From: Carideicomes alvinocaridis | GTDB taxonomy: Bacteria; Pseudomonadota; Alphaproteobacteria; Rhodobacterales; Rhodobacteraceae | NCBI GenBank assembly: GCA_005473895.2 | Contig: SRJI02000002.1 | Location: 170,857-234,856, forward strand | Reading direction: 5' to 3' | Length of the DNA: 64,000 nt | Program-made: the position numbers and the translations under genes | In this document: positions 8,415 through 17,449 of the stretch, in pieces | Layout: the number at the start of each line of letters is the position of its first letter | How positions within the stretch are numbered: the first letter of the stretch is position 1 | The notes under the pieces: model-generated | What the model was told of the DNA's origin: nothing | Seen by the model: only the letters and a program-made list of their open reading frames with translations | Databases searched by the model: none

Positions 8415-9160
8415 CCCTTGCTCGCCTCCAGCAGCTGGCGGGCATAGGGCGTGGTGACGTCGCCGCTGCGCAGCTGACCGGCGCTCAGTTCCTCGACGCA
8501 GCGGCCGTGCTGCATCACCAGCAGGCGGTCGCACATTGTGCCGACGACGGCGAGGTCGTGGCTGACGAAGAGGTATGTGAGGTTCTCCTCCTCGCGCAGT
8601 TCCATCAGCAAGTTCAGCACCTCCGCCTGGACCGAGACGTCAAGCGCCGAGGTCGGCTCGTCCAGCAGCAGCACCTGCGGCTCCAGCAGCAGGGCGCGGG
8701 CGATCGCCACGCGCTGCCTCTGGCCGCCCGAGATCTGGTGCGGAAAGCGGTAGAGGAAGGAGGCCGGCAGCCCCACGCGGCCCATGATCGACGTGATCCG
8801 GTCGCGCCGGTCGGGCAGGCCGAGGATGCGCAGCGGCTCCTGCAATTGCCGTTCGATGGTCTGCCGCGGATGGAGCGAGCCGTAGGGGTCCTGGAACACC
8901 ATCTGCACGGCCCGGCTGAAGCTGCGGTCGCGCCGGGTGCCCAGGGCGCGGCCCTCATGCAGGATGCTGCCCTCCGATCCGACCATGCCGGCGATGGCCC
9001 GCAGGATGGTGGACTTGCCCGAGCCGGATTCGCCCACCAGTCCAAGGCTTTCGCCGGTGCGCAGCCGAAAGGACAACTCTTCCACCGCGAGGTGATGGCC
9101 GTAGCGGACCGAGACCTCGCGCAGTTCGATCACCGGGTCCGCCTCGTCGTATGGGATCAT
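8396..9160 (-). CDS. Peptide/nickel-type ABC transporter ATP-binding subunit (DppF-like)
   Basis: ATPase of 254 residues with Walker A GESGSGKST, Q-loop FQDPYGSLHP, signature ISGGQRQR, Walker B LLLDEPTSALD and H-loop SHD. Its ATG overlaps the stop of the DppD-like gene (ATGA). The usual C-terminal cysteine-containing tail of DppF is missing, so it is shorter than most (about 320). It is the last gene of the operon that runs from the GntR regulator at 17.1 kb. It pairs with the DppD-like subunit to power the two permeases at 10.0-11.9 kb. Substrate: probably a short peptide or amide, by neighbourhood only. Confidence 0.92.
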   Translation of the reverse strand: MIPYDEADPVIELREVSVRYGHHLAVEELSFRLRTGESLGLVGESGSGKSTILRAIAGMVGSEGSILHEGRALGTRRDRSFSRAVQMVFQDPYGSLHPRQTIERQLQEPLRILGLPDRRDRITSIMGRVGLPASFLYRFPHQISGGQRQRVAIARALLLEPQVLLLDEPTSALDVSVQAEVLNLLMELREEENLTYLFVSHDLAVVGTMCDRLLVMQHGRCVEELSAGQLRSGDVTTPYARQLLEASKGYRPAS

Positions 9161-10002
9161 TCCGTCAGCCAAGACTCTTGCCGCTCCAGTACCTTGAGCC
9201 GGGTGCCCGGGATGTGGTCGATTTCGGGAAGGCATTCCATCAGGCCCCGTGTATAGGGGTGCCGCGCGCGGTCGAGCTCCGAGGCGCGCAGCGTCTCCAC
9301 CACCCGGCCGGCATACATCACCACCACCCGGTCGCAGAATTGCGAGACCAGCCGCAGGTCGTGGCTGATGAAGATCAGGCCCATGCCGCGTGCCTCGATC
9401 AGCCGGTCGAGCAGGGCCAGGACCTCCAGCTGCACCGTGACGTCCAGCGCCGACGTCGGTTCGTCCGCGATCAGCAGGTCGGGCTCGGCCACCACCATCA
9501 TCGCCATCATCACCCGCTGGGCCATGCCGCCCGACAGTTCGTGGGGGTAGATGCGCATCACCCGCTCGGGGTCGTTGATCTGGACCTGGCGCAGGGTCTC
9601 CAGCGCGCTCGACCGGGCCTTGGCCAGCGTCGGGATGCCGCCGGCGAGGCCCGCCTCGCACAGCTGCTTGCCGACGCTCAGCACCGGGTTGAGGCAGTAT
9701 TTCGGATCCTGCATGACCAGCCCGATGCGACGCCCCCGGATGCGGCGCAGCGCCCGCGGCGCCATGCGCATCAGGTCCTGCCCGTCAAAGGCCAGGCGAT
9801 CTGCCGTGACCTTGGCATGGGAGGGGACGAGGCCCAGCAGCGCCTTGCCCGTCAGCGACTTGCCCGAGCCGGATTCACCCACGACGCCCACCTTTTCGCG
9901 GCCCATCCGCAGCGACACGCCGCGCAGCGCCTCGTGCGGGCCGGCCCGCGTGCGGAAGGTGACGCGAAGGTTCTCTATGTCGATCAGGGGCGCGTCGGTC
10001 AT
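9157..10002 (-). CDS. Peptide/nickel-type ABC transporter ATP-binding subunit (DppD-like)
   Basis: 281-residue ATPase with Walker A GESGSGKSL, signature LSGGMAQR, Walker B LLIADEPTSALD and H-loop SHD. The segment HPYTRGLMECLPEID is typical of DppD/OppD. The start ATG lies one base after the stop of the permease gene, and the stop overlaps the next ATPase start, so translation is coupled through this part of the operon. The zinc/iron-sulphur-like C-terminal Cys cluster of longer DppD proteins is missing. Confidence 0.92.
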   Translation of the reverse strand: MTDAPLIDIENLRVTFRTRAGPHEALRGVSLRMGREKVGVVGESGSGKSLTGKALLGLVPSHAKVTADRLAFDGQDLMRMAPRALRRIRGRRIGLVMQDPKYCLNPVLSVGKQLCEAGLAGGIPTLAKARSSALETLRQVQINDPERVMRIYPHELSGGMAQRVMMAMMVVAEPDLLIADEPTSALDVTVQLEVLALLDRLIEARGMGLIFISHDLRLVSQFCDRVVVMYAGRVVETLRASELDRARHPYTRGLMECLPEIDHIPGTRLKVLERQESWLTE

Positions 10003-10003
10003 G

Positions 10004-10909
10004 TCAGCTTTCCTGTCGCGGATCGAGGATGTCGCGCAGCCCGTCGCCCAGCAGGTTGAACCCCATGCAGACGAAGAAGATGGCCAGCCCGGGGAAGGTC
10101 GCCGCCCACCAGGCGCTCAGCATGTATTCCTTGCCGCTGGACAGCATCACGCCCCATTCCGCGGCCGGGGGCTGTGCCCCGAGCCCGAGAAAGCCGAGGC
10201 CCGCGGCGATCAGGATCACCCCCGCCATGTCGAGCGTCAGCCGCACGAAGAGCGACGGCAGGCAGAGCGGCACGACGTGCAGCAGGATGATCCGCAGGCG
10301 GCTGGCGCCCATCAGCTCGATCGCGGCGATGTAGTCGCTGCGCCGGATGGTCAGCGCCTCGGCGCGGGCGATGCGCACATAGGGCGGCCAGCCGGTCAGG
10401 GCGATGGCGAGGATCGCGTTGTTCAGCCCCGGCCCGAAGGCGGTGACGAAGGCCAAAGCGAGGATCAGCCGGGGAAAGGCCAGCGCGATGTCGGTGATCC
10501 GCATGGCCAGCGTGTCGAACCACCCGCCCAGGTAGCCGGAACTCGCCCCGATCAGCAGGCCGGCCGGCGCCGCGATCAGCGCCACCAGCATCACGATGTA
10601 GAGCGTGAAGCGCGTGCCGAAGATGATCCGGCTGAAGATGTCGCGCCCGAATTCGTCGGTGCCCAGCAGGTGCTCGGCCGAGGGCGGCTGCAGCTGGTTG
10701 GCGAGGTTCTGGGCATAGGGGCCGTAGGGCGCCAGCAGCGGCGCGAGCAGGGCCACCACCACCAGCGCGGCGATGATCGCCACGCCGGTCAGCGCGGCGG
10801 GGCTGGCCCACAGCATCTCGGCCCCGCGCCAGAGCTGGGCCAGGCGCGCCTCGGCCGAGGAATGCGGCTCTCCGCGCCGGACGCGGGTGAAAAGGGTGGC
10901 GTCGGTCAT
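10004..10909 (-). CDS. Peptide/nickel-type ABC transporter permease (DppC-like)
   Basis: 301 residues. An N-terminal membrane helix (VAIIAALVVVALLAPLLAPYG) and an OppC_N-type HLLGTDEFGRDIFSRIIFGTR motif precede five further membrane helices; the EAA loop that contacts the ATPases is around VRIARAEALTIRRSDYIAAIELMGAS. The ATG overlaps the stop of the DppB-like gene (ATGA). It forms the heterodimeric inner-membrane channel with the gene immediately upstream. Confidence 0.93.
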   Translation of the reverse strand: MTDATLFTRVRRGEPHSSAEARLAQLWRGAEMLWASPAALTGVAIIAALVVVALLAPLLAPYGPYAQNLANQLQPPSAEHLLGTDEFGRDIFSRIIFGTRFTLYIVMLVALIAAPAGLLIGASSGYLGGWFDTLAMRITDIALAFPRLILALAFVTAFGPGLNNAILAIALTGWPPYVRIARAEALTIRRSDYIAAIELMGASRLRIILLHVVPLCLPSLFVRLTLDMAGVILIAAGLGFLGLGAQPPAAEWGVMLSSGKEYMLSAWWAATFPGLAIFFVCMGFNLLGDGLRDILDPRQES

Positions 10910-11931
10910 GCCCGGGTCCTCGGGTCGAGGATGCGATAGAGGATGTCGGAGCCGAGATTGAGGAAGACGAAGATCGACCCGATCACCAGCGTCCCACCCA
11001 GCACCGCGTTCATGTCGGCGTTGAACATCGCCTTGGTCATGTACTGCCCCAGCCCCGGCCAGGCGAAGACCGTCTCGGTCAGCACCGCCCCCTCCAGCAG
11101 GATGCCGAAGGTCAGGGCCACCGTGGTCACCAGCTGGACCGCGCAATTGGGCAGGACGTGACCGAAGATCACGCGCCGCTCGCTCAGCCCCTTCACCCGG
11201 GCGACGCCCACGTATTCCTGCTTGAGCTGGTCGAGCATGAAGCTGCGGGTCATCCGGCCGATATAGGCCGAGGCGCCGTAGCCGAGGCTGATCGCCGGCA
11301 GGGCGATGTGGCTCACCGCGTCCTTGAAGATCACCCATTCCCCGGCCAGCAGCGTGTCGATCAGCAGCAGCCCGGTACGGGTCGGCACCAGCCCGTCATA
11401 GTAGATCGACAACCGCCCGGGGCCGCCCGCCCAGCCGAGCGCGGCGTAGAACACCACGAGCAGCAGCAGGCCCTTCCAGAAGACCGGGGCGGAATAGCCG
11501 ATCAGCATGACCACCCGCACCGCGCCGTCGATCACCGTGCCGCGCTTGACCGCGGCGAGGATGCCGAAGGGAATGCCGATGAGCGACCCGATCAGCACCC
11601 CGCAGAGCGCCAGCTCCAGCGTCGCCGGGAAGACCCGCGCGATATCCCGCGTCACCGGCTGGTTGGTAAAGAAGGACCGGCCGAAGTCGAATTGCAGGAC
11701 CGAGCCCACGTAGTCGAAGAATTGCACGATGATCGGCTGGTCCAGCCCCATCTCGCGGTAGACCTGGTCGTAAAGCTCCTGCGTCACGTCCGGGCCCACC
11801 GCTGCGCTGACCGGATCGAGCGGCATGACCCGCCCGATCACGAAGGTCAGCAGGATCAGGCCGAAGAAGGTCGCCAGGATGATGGCGACCTGCTTCAGCA
11901 GGAACATTCCGAACCTTGCGTAATGTCCCAC
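10906..11931 (-). CDS. Peptide/nickel-type ABC transporter permease (DppB-like)
   Basis: 341 residues with the DppB plan: N-terminal helix (LLKQVAIILATFFGLILLTFVIG), the MPLDP loop, a large periplasmic segment with MGLDQPIIVQFF, then five helices. The EAA loop lies at YVGVARVKGLSERRV and the C-terminus reads RILDPR. The frame begins with GTG 11931; ATG 11907 eight codons later is an alternative that still keeps the first helix. It lies nine bases downstream of the binding-protein stop. Confidence 0.92.
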   Translation of the reverse strand: MGHYARFGMFLLKQVAIILATFFGLILLTFVIGRVMPLDPVSAAVGPDVTQELYDQVYREMGLDQPIIVQFFDYVGSVLQFDFGRSFFTNQPVTRDIARVFPATLELALCGVLIGSLIGIPFGILAAVKRGTVIDGAVRVVMLIGYSAPVFWKGLLLLVVFYAALGWAGGPGRLSIYYDGLVPTRTGLLLIDTLLAGEWVIFKDAVSHIALPAISLGYGASAYIGRMTRSFMLDQLKQEYVGVARVKGLSERRVIFGHVLPNCAVQLVTTVALTFGILLEGAVLTETVFAWPGLGQYMTKAMFNADMNAVLGGTLVIGSIFVFLNLGSDILYRILDPRTRA

Positions 11932-11940
11932 CTGCCGCTC

Positions 11941-13560
11941 CTAGTCCTTGCTGACCGCGGCAAAGCTGACATCGGAGCCGCGCGAGCCGAACAGGTAGCC
12001 GTTCACGTCCTCGCGCATCCCGAGCGCCTGCGTGGTCTGGAAGAGGTGGATGAACGGCCCCTCTTCCCATTGCGCGCGCTGAAGCTCCTCGTACATCTTC
12101 GCGCGCTTCTCCTCGTCGAGCTCCTTGGAGGCCGCGAGGGTCTTCTCCGCCAGCTCGGTCGGGAACCAGCCCAGCCGCCAGCTCAGTTCCGAGGGCCACT
12201 TCTCGTCCTTGTCCGCCCCGGGCAGCGCGCCGGGGTTGTAGGTGAACTTGCTCGCCGTGGCGTGCGGGTCGGCATAGCCGCCGGAATAGGACAGCTGCAG
12301 CGCCGGCAGTTTCTGTTCACGGTAGAGCGGGATAGTCTGCGAAACCGGCGCGTTGACCACGTCCACCTTGATGCCCGCCTTGGCGGCGGTCGCCTGGAAG
12401 GAGGTGGCGAGGTCCATCTCCGGCTTGCGGTTATAGGCGGTGAAGGTGAACTCGAACCCGTCGGGATAGCCCGCCTCGGTCAGCAGCTCCTTGGCCTTGT
12501 CGACATCGAGGTGGAACGGCGTCTCGGTGACCGAACCCAGCCAGCCGGCCGGCACGAAGGTCTGATGGATCGTGCCGATATCCTTCATGATGGTCTTGGA
12601 AAGGCCCTCGTAATCGATGAGGTAGCGCATGGCCTCGATCACCTTGGGATCGTCGAACGGCTCTTCCAGCATGTTGAAGCCGAAATAGAGGATCTTGCGC
12701 GAGGGATAGTACTCCACCTTCACGCCATCCACGTCCTGCAGTTCGGCCGCGTCGTTGGAGGTCAGGTTGAAGGCCACGTCCGCATCGCCCTTTTCCAGCA
12801 GCAGGCGCTGGGTGCCGGCCTCGGGGACGTGGCGGAAGATGACGCGCTGCATGTCCGGGGTGAACTGCCAATAATCGTCATTGCGGGTGAGCATGACCAT
12901 TTCCTGCGGGCGGTAGCTCTGGATCATGAAGGGGCCGGAGCCGGCCGATTGCCCGCCGCTGGCGCGGTCCGACAGCCAAGCGGTGCCGAAATCGCCGTCC
13001 TGCTCGTGTTCCTTCAGCAATTCGCTGTCCACGATCGAGAACGAGGCCGAGGACAGCATGGTGACGACCAGCGACGGCGCCAGCTGCTCGGGCAGAGTCA
13101 TGACGAAGGTCATGTCGTCCGGCGCCGTGAGGTTGTCGTCGATATTCTCGGGGGTGTAGCCCAGCTGGCGCATGCTCGAGGACGGCTCGCGGCCCAGCAG
13201 CAGCAGGCGGCGCAGCGAATAGACCGCGTCCTTCGCCGTCACCGGGTTGCCGCTGTGAAAGGTCACCCCCTCGCGCATCTTGAAGGTGATGGAGCTGCCG
13301 TCCTCGCTGATCTCGTAGCTTTCGGCCAGCATCGGGATCAGCTTTTCGGCATCGCGGCGGTCGTAGCCCACGAGCCGGTCGTAGATGTCGAGGTTGATCT
13401 CCTGCACGTCGAGGATCTGCGACACCGCCGGATCCCAGTCCGAGATCGAGGAGATCTCGCGGACGACGACCAGCGTGTCGTCGGGCGTCTCGGCATGGGC
13501 CAGCGGCGCGGCGAGGCCGAGCATCGCGATCGCGCAGGACGTTCTGAGTGTGCGTAGCAT
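11941..13560 (-). CDS. Periplasmic solute-binding protein, family 5 (peptide-type)
   Basis: 539-residue extracytoplasmic binding protein of the DppA/OppA family. Signal peptide: LRTLRTSCAIAMLGLAAPLAHA, cut after AHA near residue 23. Family features include the segment around FKMREGVTFHSGNPVTAKDAVYS and GSGPFMIQSYRPQEMVMLTRN. ATG 13560 has AGGGAG 11 bases upstream. It delivers substrate to the DppBCDF-like proteins encoded next. The M81 peptidase just upstream and the decarboxylase suggest an amide or peptide that is hydrolysed after import; this is inference from gene order. Confidence 0.93.
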   Translation of the reverse strand: MLRTLRTSCAIAMLGLAAPLAHAETPDDTLVVVREISSISDWDPAVSQILDVQEINLDIYDRLVGYDRRDAEKLIPMLAESYEISEDGSSITFKMREGVTFHSGNPVTAKDAVYSLRRLLLLGREPSSSMRQLGYTPENIDDNLTAPDDMTFVMTLPEQLAPSLVVTMLSSASFSIVDSELLKEHEQDGDFGTAWLSDRASGGQSAGSGPFMIQSYRPQEMVMLTRNDDYWQFTPDMQRVIFRHVPEAGTQRLLLEKGDADVAFNLTSNDAAELQDVDGVKVEYYPSRKILYFGFNMLEEPFDDPKVIEAMRYLIDYEGLSKTIMKDIGTIHQTFVPAGWLGSVTETPFHLDVDKAKELLTEAGYPDGFEFTFTAYNRKPEMDLATSFQATAAKAGIKVDVVNAPVSQTIPLYREQKLPALQLSYSGGYADPHATASKFTYNPGALPGADKDEKWPSELSWRLGWFPTELAEKTLAASKELDEEKRAKMYEELQRAQWEEGPFIHLFQTTQALGMREDVNGYLFGSRGSDVSFAAVSKD

Positions 13561-13595
13561 TTTCGGTCAATCTCCCTGTGGTTTGGTCTCCGGGT

Positions 13596-15089
13596 TTACC
13601 CGGTTATTTCCGCGTCCAGCGGCCAGATCGGCCGTGGCACGTTTTTCCAGTCGAAGCGGAACGGGTCCGGACTGGTTATTCCGCCGCTGTCCACGTCGAG
13701 GCAGACGCTGGCGATGGGTTGGAAGTCGCCGCGGTAGCCCTGCATCGACTTCAGGACCAGAAAGTCCGTCTCGGACGGCTCGATGCCGAAGATCCGCAGC
13801 TGCTCCTGGTCGAACATGCCTTTCTGGTTGCCGATCACGATCACCTGCACCCCGCCCGAGCGGATGAGGGCGCTTTTTCCGAAGGTGCCGGTCGTGCCGG
13901 TGCCGTAGGGCCCCTTGAATGTGAAGGCGCCGTCGGAGACCCGGACCACGGTCCATTCGGCCTCCACCGGGCCGCCGCCATGGTCGGGATCGGCCCGGCC
14001 GCCGATGGCGATCCGCAGCGTGGCGCCTTCGCCGGCCTCGACGGCGAGCCGCGTCGCCTCCGCGTCGCAAAGGGGCGCGACCACGGCATTCTCGGCGCCG
14101 TGATCCATCAGCAGGCGCAGCAGCGCCGTGCCGTCGCCATAGGCGCCCCCCGCCGGGCTGTCGCCGTAATCGCCCAGGATCAGCGGCCGGTCGCCCATCC
14201 GGTGGGCGCGGATCGCCTCCGCCGCCTCGTCGAGCGACACGATGCGCTCGGCCGTCTCCTCCCGGCGTTTCCAGCATTCCTCCATCATGATCTCGGCGAT
14301 CTCGCGCAGCTTGGCCTCCGAGGCAAAGCCGGTGACGGCGGCCGAGGGGCCGATCACCGCGCTGTCGGTCTTGGAATAGCCGGCATTGATGGAGATGCGC
14401 AGGATATCGGGATCGGCCTCGAAGCTCTCCGCCAGCCGGATCGCATCGAGGAAGGGCCCGTAGCTGTGATAGGTGCGCGCCCCGTCGAAGCCCACGAGCA
14501 TCGGCTTGCGGGCCAGCACGCAGGTGGGAAAGGTGCCGCGGCGGAACGTCTCGGCCAGCATGCGCGCGGTGCGCTCGCCGGTCTTGCGCTGATCGACATG
14601 GGGCGAGGTGCGGAAGGCGACCATCCCCTGAACCTCGCGCGCCATCTCGTGGCTGATGTTGCAATGCGGATCGAGCGAGACGAAGATCGGCACATCGGGG
14701 CCGACCACCTCGCGCATGCGGCGCACGATCACCAGCTCCGCGTCGGGATGGCTGTCCACGATCATCGAGCCATGCAGCGAGAGCAGCACCCCGTCGAGCG
14801 GCAGCGCGGCCTTGGCTCGCGCGATGAGCCGGCCGCAGATATCCTCGAAGCTCGCATCGTCCACGGGGCCGCCCGGCGGCGCGAAGGCCGAGAGGGTGGG
14901 CAGCACCTCCCACCCTTCCTGTCGGGCCACGTCAATGAAGCCGGTGGGCTCCAGGTTCACGTCCCGAAAGAAGGAGAGCATCTCGTCGCCCTCGCGGATG
15001 CCCTGCTTTTCGAAGGCGTCGAGGGTGGTGTGGTTGCGGTTGAACCCGTTCCCCTCGTGCTTGAACTGACCGATCAGAACCCTTTTCAT
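13596..15089 (-). CDS. M81-family zinc metallopeptidase (MlrC / microcystinase C-like)
   Basis: 497 residues covering an N-terminal DUF1485/MlrC domain and an MlrC C-terminal domain. Likely zinc ligands are D and H in SLDPHCN and H in TSPHVDQRKTGER, beside FKHEGNGFN and LHGSM motifs. The start at ATG 15089 has AGGAAAG close upstream (an ATG at 15116 has none). In sphingomonads MlrC cleaves the linear peptide products of microcystin degradation; most family members in Rhodobacterales have unknown substrates. It has no signal peptide and so acts in the cytoplasm, after uptake by the ABC transporter encoded by the next five genes. Microcystin as substrate is not implied. Confidence 0.9.
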   Translation of the reverse strand: MKRVLIGQFKHEGNGFNRNHTTLDAFEKQGIREGDEMLSFFRDVNLEPTGFIDVARQEGWEVLPTLSAFAPPGGPVDDASFEDICGRLIARAKAALPLDGVLLSLHGSMIVDSHPDAELVIVRRMREVVGPDVPIFVSLDPHCNISHEMAREVQGMVAFRTSPHVDQRKTGERTARMLAETFRRGTFPTCVLARKPMLVGFDGARTYHSYGPFLDAIRLAESFEADPDILRISINAGYSKTDSAVIGPSAAVTGFASEAKLREIAEIMMEECWKRREETAERIVSLDEAAEAIRAHRMGDRPLILGDYGDSPAGGAYGDGTALLRLLMDHGAENAVVAPLCDAEATRLAVEAGEGATLRIAIGGRADPDHGGGPVEAEWTVVRVSDGAFTFKGPYGTGTTGTFGKSALIRSGGVQVIVIGNQKGMFDQEQLRIFGIEPSETDFLVLKSMQGYRGDFQPIASVCLDVDSGGITSPDPFRFDWKNVPRPIWPLDAEITG

Positions 15090-15146
15090 CACGTCTTTCC
15101 TGCCTTGGCGTTGCATGGACCGTCCGGCGGGCCGGGCGGGGGAAAT

Positions 15147-16433
15147 TCAGTAGATCACGTCGGATTCCGCGCCGGAGCGGCCCTTGCCGGCGCGCACCCG
15201 CTCCAGCGAGGCGGCGAGATCGGCGAGGAACGCCTCGCGCGCCGGGGCGTGGAACAGCGACATCATCGAATGGATGCCCGGCGGGCGGCGGGTCTGGCCG
15301 ACCAGCCAGCCATGGGTGCCCAACTCGGTCGCCACGTCGAACATGTTGTCGCGCTCCGAGGTGAAGGCGATGATCGACAGGTCCGGCTGGGCGATCATGC
15401 GCAGACCTTCCATGGCGGTGATCCCCTCGACGTAAAGATCGACCATCTCCGCCAGCCGCGCCGCCGCGTCGCGATAGCCCGACGTTCCCAGGTGGTTGAG
15501 CACGGCCCAGGCCGCGGCGACCGCGCCGCCCGGCCGCGTGCCGGCCAGGGTCGAGGTCTCGAACCGGCCGCTGGGCCAGGCATCGGCCACGAAGGTCGCC
15601 CGCTCCGCATCCGCGGCGTCCCGGAAGAAGACCGTGGAGGCGGGCTTGGGGCAGAAGCCGAACTTGTGCAGGTCGGCCGAGATCGAGCGCACGCCCTCGA
15701 AGCGGAAATCGAAATCCGGCGTGCCGCGCCCGTTCATGCGGAAGAAGGGCGCGATCCAGCCGCCGACGCAGGCATCCACGTGCAGCCACTTGCCGGTCTC
15801 CCCGGCCAGCGCCGACAGCCGGTCGATCGGGTCGATCACGCCATAGGGAAAACACGGGGCCGAGCCGACGATGGCGATGGTCTCGGCATCGATCAGGGGG
15901 CGCATCGCCTCCGGGTCCGCGCGACCGTCAGGGGCCACCGCGGCGCGCCGGATCTCGAACCCCAGCAGGTCCGACGCCTTGTCGAAGGCGGGATGGGCGG
16001 TGTCCGGCATCACGATGTTCATCGCCGATCCGGGGCCGCGCTCCGCTTTCTCCGCGCGCCAGGCGTCGCGGGCGGCCTTCATGCCGATCAGGATGCTTTC
16101 GCTCCCGCCGGAGGTGAACACGCCCTCTCCCGAGGACGGGGCCGAGAACAGCGACAGCCCGAAATCCAGCACGTCCCGTTCCATCGACTGGATGCCGTGG
16201 AAGGCGCGTTTCCGACCGAGCGCGTTTTCCGAGAAGAACTCGAAATAGGCCCGGCGCCCGATCTCGTAGGTCTCCTGGTCGTTGTGAAAGACGTAGAGCG
16301 GCGCGCGGCCGTTGCGCCAGTCGATGTCGTCCGCGCTGCGGGCCCGCATGTCGGCGCGCAGATCGTCCCAGTCGCGGCCGCCTTCGGGGAAGGGCGCGCG
16401 CCGGCCCGAGGGCGATGGGGCGGTGACGTTCAT
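15147..16433 (-). CDS. Group II PLP-dependent decarboxylase / lyase (glutamate decarboxylase - sphingosine-phosphate lyase superfamily)
   Basis: 428 residues. The PLP-binding Lys is in SISADLHKFG, and the Asp that contacts the pyridine nitrogen is in HVDACVGGW. Other family marks are TSGGSESI (phosphate-cup region) and HPAFDKA. The superfamily includes amino-acid decarboxylases and S1P lyases, which cannot be told apart here. The ATG overlaps the stop of the GntR regulator, so the two are co-transcribed, and it is followed by the M81 peptidase. Inference: it acts on an amino acid or amino alcohol freed by the peptidase. Confidence 0.85.
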   Translation of the reverse strand: MNVTAPSPSGRRAPFPEGGRDWDDLRADMRARSADDIDWRNGRAPLYVFHNDQETYEIGRRAYFEFFSENALGRKRAFHGIQSMERDVLDFGLSLFSAPSSGEGVFTSGGSESILIGMKAARDAWRAEKAERGPGSAMNIVMPDTAHPAFDKASDLLGFEIRRAAVAPDGRADPEAMRPLIDAETIAIVGSAPCFPYGVIDPIDRLSALAGETGKWLHVDACVGGWIAPFFRMNGRGTPDFDFRFEGVRSISADLHKFGFCPKPASTVFFRDAADAERATFVADAWPSGRFETSTLAGTRPGGAVAAAWAVLNHLGTSGYRDAAARLAEMVDLYVEGITAMEGLRMIAQPDLSIIAFTSERDNMFDVATELGTHGWLVGQTRRPPGIHSMMSLFHAPAREAFLADLAASLERVRAGKGRSGAESDVIY

Positions 16434-17146
16434 GGCTGAAGCTCCGTGAGGATGGCGTTCGACCCGTCGCGCAGGTCGGCGGCGATCTCGGTCGAGACGG
16501 CGGCCTCGTCGCGGGCGCGCAGCGCGTCGAGGATGCGGGTGTGATGGGCAAAGCCCACCAGCGTCTTGCGATAGCTGCCCGACAGGCGGGTCCGCGTCGG
16601 CCCGGCCCGCAGCAGCAGCGAGCTGATCATCGAGTTGAGCAGCGGCTGCCCGGCCTTCTCGTAGATCGCCAGGTGAAACGCCGTGTCGATCTGGAGGGCT
16701 GCCGCGAAATTGTCCTGTGCGATCGCCTCGTTCAGGCTTTCGTTCTGCTGTTCGAGGCCGTCGAGCTCCGCCTCCGTGATGCGGGTCGCGGCAAGGCTGG
16801 CCGCCACCGGCTCCAGCGCGATGCGGATGCGCATGATCTCCTGGTAGGCCGGGCGGTCGAGCTTGACCGTCCAGAAGCCGCGCCCGTCCGCGTTGCTCAG
16901 CGCTCCCTCGTTGACCAGCCGGTTCATCGCCTCGCGCACGGGGGTGACGCTGACCGACAGCTCCTGCGCCAGGTCGCGCACCGAAAGCCGCACATCGGGT
17001 CCCCAGGCGCCCATCAGCAGGCCGCGGCTCAGGATCGAGTATACCTGTTCGGCCAGGGTCGCGACCCGCTGCACGGCCTCTTCGCCCCCCGCACCGGCGG
17101 GGTCGAGGAGGCTTCTGAGGTCCGTGTCGTTCGTGTCGGGGGGCAT
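16430..17146 (-). CDS. GntR-family transcriptional regulator with FCD ligand domain
   Basis: 238 residues: winged helix at ~40-100 (VYSILSRGLLMGAWGPDVRLSVRDLAQELSVSVTPVREAMNRL) and an all-helical FCD domain at ~105-230 with metal-type ligands in FHLAI and FAHHTRIL. The start at ATG 17146 has AAGGA five bases upstream; ATG 17152 sits directly on the Shine-Dalgarno sequence. It is the first gene of the operon decarboxylase - M81 peptidase - ABC transporter and divergent from ggt. FCD regulators usually repress their own operon and release DNA on binding a carboxylate metabolite. The direct repeats at 17317-17349 are candidate binding sites. Confidence 0.9.
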   Translation of the reverse strand: MPPDTNDTDLRSLLDPAGAGGEEAVQRVATLAEQVYSILSRGLLMGAWGPDVRLSVRDLAQELSVSVTPVREAMNRLVNEGALSNADGRGFWTVKLDRPAYQEIMRIRIALEPVAASLAATRITEAELDGLEQQNESLNEAIAQDNFAAALQIDTAFHLAIYEKAGQPLLNSMISSLLLRAGPTRTRLSGSYRKTLVGFAHHTRILDALRARDEAAVSTEIAADLRDGSNAILTELQP

Positions 17147-17449
17147 CGCCATCCTTTCGGTCTTTGGAAAAGCCTGCGAGGGAAGCTGGCCTGCGAGCAA
17201 GGATTCGATATTTGGTATTTCGTGTCTTGCTCATGGAGAAAGTCGGCATTTGCGGGTAAGAAAAGTTTAAATAACAAGGCAATATAGAATTATCGGTCGT
17301 TTATGGCGGCCGAAAGTGGATCTTAAATAATATCATATTGGATCTAAATCGGCGCTGTTGATTGCTTCCCGTCGGGCGCGCCCTGAGACAGGGTGAGGCC
17401 GGGTCCGCCCCTTTCCGGGCGGGGCACGTGGCAGGCAGGGAGACGCATC
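17147..17449. promoter_or_regulatory. AT-rich divergent promoter region GntR operon / ggt with paired direct repeats
   Basis: The stretch 17200-17350 is much more AT-rich than its surroundings. It holds near-identical direct repeats TGGATCTTAAAT (17317-17328) and TGGATCTAAAT (17339-17349), whose starts are exactly 22 bp apart, that is two helical turns. Between them lies a small inverted repeat AATAT-C-ATATT (17329-17339). These are the best candidate operators for the FCD regulator. No matching -35/-10 pair could be fixed with confidence. Confidence 0.55.
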
